A DNA stretch of 24,425 nucleotides, from positions 1 to 24,425 of the IMG/VR virus record IMGVR_UViG_3300010354_000632; one strand, given 5' to 3'. Position numbers and translations under genes: made by a program. This document shows, piece by piece, positions 21,538 to 24,425 of the stretch. The stretch's first letter is position 1. Each line of letters opens with the position of its first letter. The notes beneath the pieces were generated by a model. That model made no database searches. It had not been told where the DNA came from and was given only the letters and a program-made list of their open reading frames with translations. The DNA is from a virus.

Positions 21538-22229
21538 AAGAAATCTTTCTACGAGATGGATTCTTCGTAGCTAGGGACATTATAGATCCCAGTGTTATTC
21601 ACAGTATCAATTCAAGAGTTAGAGACCTAGTACCAAATCGCGGTCATGGCATAGACAATAAATATTGGCCGCAGGATCTAGTTCATGAATGCCCTGAATT
21701 GGCATTATGGTGGAGTCAACAATTAACTGACTGGCCACAGGTTCGAACTGTTGGCAACATACTAATCAACACTGTGGGATTTTTGTTTAAAGATCCCTGC
21801 GTTTATGTGGCAGATGTTATTACCAATACACCAAAAAACAAATATATCAAACCACACATAGACAGTCCTTATCGTTTTGAAAAATGGCATGAAAGTTTTG
21901 ATCTGTTAGGTGTACAGTGCATTGTACCTTTGTGTCAGTTTACTAGAGAGAATGGAGCGACTGGCTTATTGCCGCAGAGTCATATAAAAAATTGGATAGT
22001 AAGAGACAGCTATAAAGGTGTCTATAACGAAGAATTTTTAAAAAATGTTGTTCAGCCCAGTATGGATTTGGGAGATGTGCTAATTTATCATCCGAGAGTG
22101 TTGCATAGTACCATGCCCAATCATACAGACCAAGCTCGAAGGGCACTGTTAATACATATTACCAGTAGAGCTATGGCTGAACAAATGAAATTGGTAGACA
22201 ATGTGTTTACAGGTTTACCAAGTTTGTAA
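21519..22229 (+). CDS. Phytanoyl-CoA dioxygenase (PhyH)-like Fe(II)/2-oxoglutarate oxygenase
   Basis: The 236 residues have the double-stranded beta-helix iron site. KPHIDSPYRF supplies His113 and Asp115, and VLHSTMPNHTDQARRALLIH supplies the distal His196 and the 2-oxoglutarate-binding Arg207/208. RDGFFVARDIIDPSVI near the N-terminus and ENGATGLLPQSH (the 'NG.....PGSH' feature) are PhyH family traits. It hydroxylates or otherwise oxidises an unidentified substrate using O2 and 2-oxoglutarate. Phage 2-OG oxygenases are known in nucleobase and protein modification, and related proteins are frequent in aquatic phages. It overlaps the gene upstream. The region downstream holds hairpins and then a new unit. 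Confidence 0.85.
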   Translation: MGQQGLKEIFLRDGFFVARDIIDPSVIHSINSRVRDLVPNRGHGIDNKYWPQDLVHECPELALWWSQQLTDWPQVRTVGNILINTVGFLFKDPCVYVADVITNTPKNKYIKPHIDSPYRFEKWHESFDLLGVQCIVPLCQFTRENGATGLLPQSHIKNWIVRDSYKGVYNEEFLKNVVQPSMDLGDVLIYHPRVLHSTMPNHTDQARRALLIHITSRAMAEQMKLVDNVFTGLPSL

Positions 22230-22310
22230 ACGCTTTTTGCCCCTAAGGCGTTATATATAGTAAGCAAGTAAAATTATTTGCTTAATCGATTTCAACTATA
22301 GGAGATTATT
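22229..22310 (+). promoter_or_regulatory. Leader with two hairpins before the exported Ala/Lys-rich protein gene
   Basis: AACGC (22229-22233) pairs with GCGTT (22248-22252) as a short stem that could end the upstream transcript, though no U-run follows. TAAGCAAGTAA (22261-22271) pairs with TTATTTGCTTA (22274-22284), 10 of 11 positions plus a G-U, to make an AT-rich hairpin. TATAGTAAGCAAG resembles the transcribed leaders of the early cassettes downstream. An AGGAGATTATT site precedes the ATG at 22311. Confidence 0.4.
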
Positions 22311-22592
22311 ATGAAATCAGTTATCGCAACCCTAATCGCTCTGGCATTTGCTGGCAGCGTCGCAGCTCAAACCGCACCTGCTGCTAAGAAAGATGAAAAA
22401 GCTGCTGCTCCTGCCAAGGTAGAAGCACCTGCTACACCTAAGGAAATGCCCAAGGTTGACAAGCCAGCTAAGAAAGAAGATGCCAAAAAGGCTGATGCTA
22501 AAAGTGATGCAAAAGCAGCACCAGCAGCAGCAGCGGCTCCTGCTGCTCCTGCCAAGGACGAAAAGAAGCCAGCAGAACCTGCTAAGAAGTAA
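22311..22592 (+). CDS. Exported Ala/Lys/Pro-rich low-complexity protein
   Basis: ATG 22311 has an ideal AGGAG site. The 93 residues begin with a textbook Sec signal peptide (KSVIATLIALAFAGSVAAQ, cleavage after AAQ or VAA). A low-complexity chain of Ala, Lys, Pro, Glu and Asp follows (PAKVEAPATPKEMP, then KKEDAKKADAKSDAKAAP). Proteins of this type, with PAAPAK repeats, are common in betaproteobacteria and some phages of that group, which is a hint to the host. The mature chain is probably disordered, periplasmic and highly charged. A structural, envelope-binding or peptidoglycan-related role is conceivable. The repetitive codons give fairly GC-rich DNA compared with the neighbours. Confidence 0.8.
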   Translation: MKSVIATLIALAFAGSVAAQTAPAAKKDEKAAAPAKVEAPATPKEMPKVDKPAKKEDAKKADAKSDAKAAPAAAAAPAAPAKDEKKPAEPAKK

Positions 22593-22806
22593 TTTAGACT
22601 ATGACGATTTCGAACACGGTCCTGACACTATTAGTCCAAGTGATTTGGACATTGCAAGAAATCTCCGTAGATTAGAAATCGTTATACTAAATACCTTTAT
22701 AGATGATGAACACGAACTAAGTGACAACATCCAAGCAAGACTTCTGTTAGCCAGGACACTGGCAATAATGAAGTATAATAACAAAGGGCAACCCTGGGAA
22801 GGGTAG
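22591..22806 (+). CDS. Small acidic helical protein, start codon unresolved
   Basis: A coding-looking frame follows the stop of the exported protein and ends at TAG 22806. Its sequence is NLDYDDFEHGPDTISPSDLD, then IARNLRRLEIVILNTFIDDE, then HELSDNIQARLLLARTLAIM. It resembles small phage proteins but has no ATG. The first in-frame TTG is at 22645 and a CTG is at 22579, neither with a clear ribosome-binding site. ATG codons far upstream in this frame would mean an improbable Lys/Gln/Leu product from the repetitive Ala/Lys DNA. The coordinates give the open frame after the previous stop. A +1 shift at the AAG-TAA stop or a sequence error are alternatives. Confidence 0.5.
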   Translation, partial: NLDYDDFEHGPDTISPSDLDIARNLRRLEIVILNTFIDDEHELSDNIQARLLLARTLAIMKYNNKGQPWEG

Positions 22807-22811
22807 CTTTC

Positions 22812-22832
22812 AAACCCCGAAAGGGGTTTTTT
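22812..22832 (+). terminator. Rho-independent terminator
   Basis: AAACCCC-GAAA-GGGGTTT forms a stable 7-bp stem with a GAAA tetraloop, followed by a T-run (TTTTTT). It lies six bases after the TAG of the preceding frame and directly before the next TTGACA. It separates the upstream unit from the early-gene cassettes. Confidence 0.9.
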
Positions 22833-22833
22833 A

Positions 22834-22862
22834 TTGACACAAATTGACTAATTTGCTAGACT
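22834..22862 (+). promoter_or_regulatory. Early-type promoter, variant of the repeated cassette promoter
   Basis: TTGACA (22834-22839), 17 bases, TAGACT (22857-22862). The CAAA after the -35 is shared with the downstream copies but the spacer then diverges. An overlapping alternative is TTGACT (22844-22849) with TACAAT (22868-22873), 18 bases apart. The terminator ends two bases upstream. Confidence 0.7.
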
Positions 22863-22889
22863 TAGGATACAATGGAAAGGAAAGGAAAG

Positions 22890-23138
22890 ATGAATTTAAA
22901 ATTGAAAGCAGCACTACAAGCAGGTGGTTTCGTCATGGGTGTAAGTGCAGTGTCAATAACCCTGCAGATTTTAGCCAGTTATTTTACAGTAGAAGACATT
23001 GCAACTGGACTGACATGGTTTTTCCTAGCATTCTGCATTTATATGATCTACCAAATTAATCTGAGTCGTTTGGAAAGCGAATCTGAAACCAAGAAAATAA
23101 TTGAAGAAACCAAAGAAATTGTAGCCAAATATCGCTAA
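22890..23138 (+). CDS. Small two-helix membrane protein, 82 aa
   Basis: ATG 22890 follows AAAGGAAAG. The ATG at 22872 would lie in the possible -10 box. Residues ~8-30 (ALQAGGFVMGVSAVSITLQI) and ~36-56 (VEDIATGLTWFFLAFCIYMI) are transmembrane helices. They are followed by a charged cytoplasmic or periplasmic tail of about 25 residues (SRLESESETKKIIEETKEIV), a likely coiled coil. No family is recognised. An early promoter and membrane location suggest host takeover or superinfection exclusion, as inference. Confidence 0.75.
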   Translation: MNLKLKAALQAGGFVMGVSAVSITLQILASYFTVEDIATGLTWFFLAFCIYMIYQINLSRLESESETKKIIEETKEIVAKYR

Positions 23139-23154
23139 AAATCAAGGACTTAGC

Positions 23155-23364
23155 ATGGAAAAAGTATCAGCAATTAGCTCTGCTGCTGGCAGTTCTGCTC
23201 GTAATCAGATGATGGAAGTCTGGCGTATGAGTATGATGCAGAAGGTCCAGAAAGAACTGCGGGATCGCATTACCGGGCGCAGTCCTGAGCCAAAAGAACC
23301 CAAACGAGTAGAACCCGCTGTACGAGTAGACATTAGCTCGGAAGCTAGGAGATTGGCTGCTTAA
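23155..23364 (+). CDS. Small basic/Met-rich uncharacterised protein, 69 aa
   Basis: ATG 23155 follows CAAGGACTTAGC. The sequence starts EKVSAISSAAGSSARNQMME, then has an amphipathic helix WRMSMMQKVQKELRDRITGR, a PEPKEPKRVEP linker, and ends VRVDISSEARRLAA. The ending resembles short 'V.lS.eA..LA' motifs of several unrelated bacterial proteins, including FlgM-like anti-sigma factors, but that is too weak for a call. The stop TAA is immediately followed by the next promoter's -35 box. Confidence 0.65.
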   Translation: MEKVSAISSAAGSSARNQMMEVWRMSMMQKVQKELRDRITGRSPEPKEPKRVEPAVRVDISSEARRLAA

Positions 23365-23393
23365 TTGACACAAAATCGGTTTGGTACTATACT
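23365..23393 (+). promoter_or_regulatory. Repeated early cassette promoter, copy A
   Basis: TTGACA (23365-23370), spacer CAAAATCGGTTTGGTAC, TATACT (23388-23393). The spacer is nearly identical to the copies at 23693 and 24310. The -35 directly abuts the preceding TAA. A palindrome TACTGTA-GG-TACAGTA (23390-23405) overlaps the -10 and the expected start site. The leader then carries CGGAG before ATG 23423. Confidence 0.9.
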
Positions 23394-23422
23394 GTAGGTA
23401 CAGTAAGCAAAACGGAGTTAAA

Positions 23423-23692
23423 ATGTCCAAAGAAATCAAAATCAAAGTTTTCGCAGACCCAGGTCATGCTTGGGCTCGCTTTCCCAAAGCCCGTCTGGTC
23501 AAGTTGGGCATTGCTGACAAGATTACCGCCTATAGTTATCAATATAACGGTAACGCCTTCCTAGAAGAGGATTGCGACTTAGCTACTTTGGTTAATGCTC
23601 TCAAAGGTGCAGGCTACACTGACATCAAGTTTGACGAAAGCCACACCAACAAGTCTAGCAAGATCCGCAGTTATAGTCATTACACGGTTTAA
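23423..23692 (+). CDS. Uncharacterised early phage protein, 89 aa
   Basis: ATG 23423 follows the CGGAG site downstream of promoter copy A. Earlier in-frame starts lie inside the promoter. The sequence is KEIKIKVFADPGHAWARFPK, then ARLVKLGIADKITAYSYQYN, then AFLEEDCDLATLVNALKGAG, then DIKFDESHTNKSSKIRSYSH. I associate the 'KVFADPGHAWA..P...L..LGI..KI..YSY' pattern with small hypothetical proteins of phages of diverse proteobacteria. It is likely a compact alpha/beta fold. The function is unknown and host-takeover involvement is plausible from promoter type. Its codon use looks a little richer in G/C-ending codons than the core genes. Confidence 0.8.
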   Translation: MSKEIKIKVFADPGHAWARFPKARLVKLGIADKITAYSYQYNGNAFLEEDCDLATLVNALKGAGYTDIKFDESHTNKSSKIRSYSHYTV

Positions 23693-23721
23693 TTGACACA
23701 AAATCGGTTTGTCAGTATAAT
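23693..23721 (+). promoter_or_regulatory. Repeated early cassette promoter, copy B
   Basis: TTGACA (23693-23698), spacer beginning CAAAATCGGTTTG, TATAAT (23716-23721), all perfect with 17-bp spacing. The -35 abuts the preceding stop codon. Only the right half of the palindrome seen in copies A and C is kept (GATACAGTAAAC). The leader has CGGAG before ATG 23752. Confidence 0.9.
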
Positions 23722-23751
23722 ATGGATACAGTAAACAACACGGAGCCAGTA

Positions 23752-23955
23752 ATGTCTGTTAAGCATGTAGATACCACAAAATCCCTTGATTGGAATATCA
23801 ACGAGCTGTTTATAAATGACTTTGATCCCCAAGATATTGCAGAAATTTTAGACATCTCCTTGCTGAGAGTTGCCGAATATTTGGCTCCATTTGGCATGCA
23901 TTTCCCTGAGTTCGCTGAGCCTGTTCGGTTTAGTGTTAATGGTCGAGTGTTGTAA
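23752..23955 (+). CDS. Small early protein with possible helix-turn-helix, 67 aa
   Basis: ATG 23752 follows CGGAG. The ATG at 23722 is adjacent to the -10 box and would precede the expected start of transcription. After a polar N-terminus, NINELFINDFDPQDIAEILD and ISLLRVAEYLAPFG could form a helix-turn-helix of the 'DIAEILDIS...V..YL' type. VRFSVNGRVL ends it. A DNA-binding regulator is possible, which would be notable beside the palindromic promoters, but the motif is short. It is followed 21 bases later by the next gene without its own promoter. Confidence 0.7.
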   Translation: MSVKHVDTTKSLDWNINELFINDFDPQDIAEILDISLLRVAEYLAPFGMHFPEFAEPVRFSVNGRVL

Positions 23956-23976
23956 AATCACAATTTGGAGTTAGTA

Positions 23977-24309
23977 ATGAAAATTGATGTGAAAATCCCC
24001 ACCAGCGGCGACGGATACTACAGTTCAAAGCGAAAGCCTGTTAGGCTCACTAAGTTAGAGTTGATCAAATACGACGGCGATAACTACGGAGAATTGCGTG
24101 TACATTTTGACACTAGATCCTGGAACGTGGATCGTGACGGCTTAATCTATAGTGACAAATTGTTCATACACGAACTCAAGCATTTCCTAGTGGGAAAATT
24201 GGGTTTGCCCTCTGCTGTCAGCTATAGTGAACAGGGTATGCAGGGTGACAATTATGTAAGTTTAGACGCTGAGCCCATGTTCGTTGAGCGTTTTCTTCAG
24301 GTTGCTTAA
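23977..24309 (+). CDS. Uncharacterised early phage protein, 110 aa
   Basis: ATG 23977 follows TTGGAG and is preferred over the earlier frame opening at 23965. The protein is a mixture of strands and helices: KIDVKIPTSGDGYYSSKRKP, then LTKLELIKYDGDNYGELRVH, then SWNVDRDGLIYSDKLFIHEL, and KHFLVGKLGLPSAVSYSEQG. No catalytic motif is evident. It has the length and style of small proteins of phage early regions. Its TAA abuts the -35 of promoter copy C. Confidence 0.75.
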   Translation: MKIDVKIPTSGDGYYSSKRKPVRLTKLELIKYDGDNYGELRVHFDTRSWNVDRDGLIYSDKLFIHELKHFLVGKLGLPSAVSYSEQGMQGDNYVSLDAEPMFVERFLQVA

Positions 24310-24338
24310 TTGACACAAAATCGGTTTGGCACTATACT
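24310..24338 (+). promoter_or_regulatory. Repeated early cassette promoter, copy C
   Basis: TTGACA (24310-24315), spacer CAAAATCGGTTTGGCAC, TATACT (24333-24338). Apart from one base, the spacer equals copy A. The palindrome TACTAT-GAGT-ATAGTA (24335-24350) overlaps the -10 and the start region. TTAGGAG precedes the ATG at 24369. Confidence 0.9.
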
Positions 24339-24368
24339 ATGAGTATAGTAAACGATTAGGAGTTAAAA

Positions 24369-24425
24369 ATGAGCGATTTAGACATTGAGATGCAGGAGAT
24401 GCTCGAGCGTGGAGTGGGCATCGAT
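24369..24425 (+). CDS. Start of a further early gene (3' truncated by window)
   Basis: The ATG has a TTAGGAG site and sits behind promoter copy C. Only 19 residues are visible (SDLDIEMQEMLERGVGID), acidic and probably helical. The product cannot be identified. Confidence 0.7.
   Translation, partial: MSDLDIEMQEMLERGVGID

Noticed and set aside
22367-22555. Minus-strand Ala-rich frame
   Set aside because: It is the complement of the repetitive Ala/Lys-coding DNA. Long open frames on the reverse strand are expected there by composition.
22456-22590. N-terminal part of the frame leading into 22591-22806
   Set aside because: It reads through the Ala/Lys repeat DNA in another frame and gives a Lys/Gln/Leu low-complexity product. 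The exported protein in the other frame is far more credible.
23722-23751. Upstream ATG extension of the gene starting at 23752
   Set aside because: The ATG at 23722 is the base after the -10 box, upstream of the expected transcription start, and has no ribosome-binding site.

Overview
The window is a densely packed, AT-rich segment of a tailed-phage genome with every convincing gene on the + strand. The core genes place it with T4-like contractile-tailed phages: a family B DNA polymerase (gp43 type), a gp45-type sliding clamp, a DsbA-like dsDNA-binding protein, a T4 RNase H/FEN-type 5' nuclease and late-promoter-like TAAATA boxes. The AT-richness, the many small uncharacterised phage genes and the metabolic cargo (Dps, phytanoyl-CoA-type dioxygenase, phosphoribosyltransferase, FolE, QueE) suggest an aquatic Gram-negative host. 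Perfect sigma70-type promoters and an exported Ala/Lys/Pro-rich protein fit a proteobacterium, possibly a betaproteobacterium, but the host is inference.

Layout: (1) 1-2304, the end of a large virion or receptor-binding protein and small late-type genes. (2) 2386-4417, Dps, a lysozyme C-terminal fragment, the DsbA-like protein under a perfect TTGACA-17-TATAAT promoter, a membrane protein and a DDAH/amidinotransferase-fold enzyme. (3) 4404-7908, DNA polymerase, then the sliding clamp with its own perfect promoter. (4) 7908-9159, two IDWKLW-motif small proteins, a QueD/PTPS-like protein and an unknown. (5) 9146-14922, a block whose consecutive genes all overlap: a DpdA-like transglycosylase, a Gfo/Idh/MocA oxidoreductase, a zinc-type alcohol dehydrogenase-like protein, an unknown conserved-looking protein, a GT-B glycosyltransferase and a PP-loop ATPase. 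(6) 14919-18487, FolE, small proteins, a PRPP-motif phosphoribosyltransferase and a QueE-like radical SAM enzyme. (7) 18487-22229, small proteins, the 5' nuclease and a PhyH-type dioxygenase. (8) 22311-24425, an exported low-complexity protein, a terminator and then a run of small early-type genes, several preceded by copies of one strong promoter sequence.

The most interesting content is the set of 7-deazaguanine genes (FolE, QueD-like, QueE) together with DpdA, the enzyme that exchanges guanine in DNA for 7-deazaguanines in known phages. Inserted behind dpdA is a translationally coupled cassette of sugar- and nucleotide-type enzymes (two oxidoreductases, a glycosyltransferase, a PP-loop ATPase and an unknown). 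This could elaborate the base further, for example by glycosylation or amidation. No canonical QueC or QueF is visible in the window. The second interesting structure is the modular early region, where the stop codon of one gene abuts the -35 box of the next promoter and a 16-bp palindrome covers -10/+1 in two of the copies.

No tRNA, CRISPR, integrase or insertion sequence was seen. No gap between genes exceeds about 130 bases.
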